From JBLHUT01 sp047629975 (GTDB lineage: Bacteria; Pseudomonadota; Alphaproteobacteria; Rhodobacterales; Rhodobacteraceae), in NCBI GenBank assembly GCA_047629975.1, contig JBLHUT010000225.1, positions 1 to 5,847 of the forward strand: DNA of 5,847 bases, read 5' to 3'. Below the pieces are notes generated by a model that searched no databases, had not been told where the DNA came from, and saw nothing but the letters and a program-made list of their open reading frames with translations. Below, piece after piece: positions 5,834 through 5,847 of this stretch (position 1 is its first letter; each line of letters opens with the position of its first letter). The position numbers were made by a program, and so were the translations under genes.

Positions 5834-5847
5834 AGGCATGATCGGCA

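Noticed and set aside
5838..5847. ATG preceded by GGAGG (5832-5836) as the start of another gene
   Set aside because: The spacer is only one base, too short for normal initiation, and only three codons remain in the window.

Overview
The window looks like a chromosomal piece of an alphaproteobacterium, most likely a marine Rhodobacterales/Roseobacter-type organism. This rests on gene content and on the character of the encoded proteins, not on a database match. Every gene I can support is on the + strand.

Layout: the last 30 codons of a universal stress protein (1-94), then a possible weak terminator; a Crp/Fnr-family regulator (242-925); an 86-bp gap with a perfect 15-bp palindrome; a small two-helix DUF2892 membrane protein (1012-1224); an ETHE1-like persulfide dioxygenase of the metallo-beta-lactamase fold (1348-2229); a DUF442/TIGR01244 phosphatase-like domain (2260-2643); a human-SQOR-like sulfide:quinone oxidoreductase (2645-3937); a SulP anion transporter with a C-terminal STAS domain (4002-5744); and a 103-bp tail with overlapping inverted repeats. 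No gene-free stretch exceeds 150 bp.

Together the genes read as a sulfide/persulfide oxidation operon. SQR would oxidise H2S at the membrane and pass electrons to quinone, leaving sulfane sulfur on a thiol acceptor. The DUF442 domain may help carry that sulfur. The dioxygenase would convert glutathione persulfide to sulfite. SulP could move the resulting sulfite or sulfate (or a related anion) across the membrane. The Crp/Fnr protein lacks the cysteines of an iron-sulfur FNR and the cAMP-binding arginine of CRP, and is the obvious local regulator candidate.

The most notable anomaly is that DUF442 and SQR, known to occur as one fused protein in this family, are split here by a +1 shift in reading frame. 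The shift lies near 2599-2605, in the linker between the two domains. The upstream frame stops at TGA 2641-2643, and an in-frame ATG for SQR follows after a single base. This may be a natural gene fission, a recent mutation, a sequencing error or, less likely, programmed frameshifting. I found no mobile element, CRISPR array, tRNA or rRNA, and no clearly novel system; the pathway is known, and the interest is in its gene architecture and control sites.
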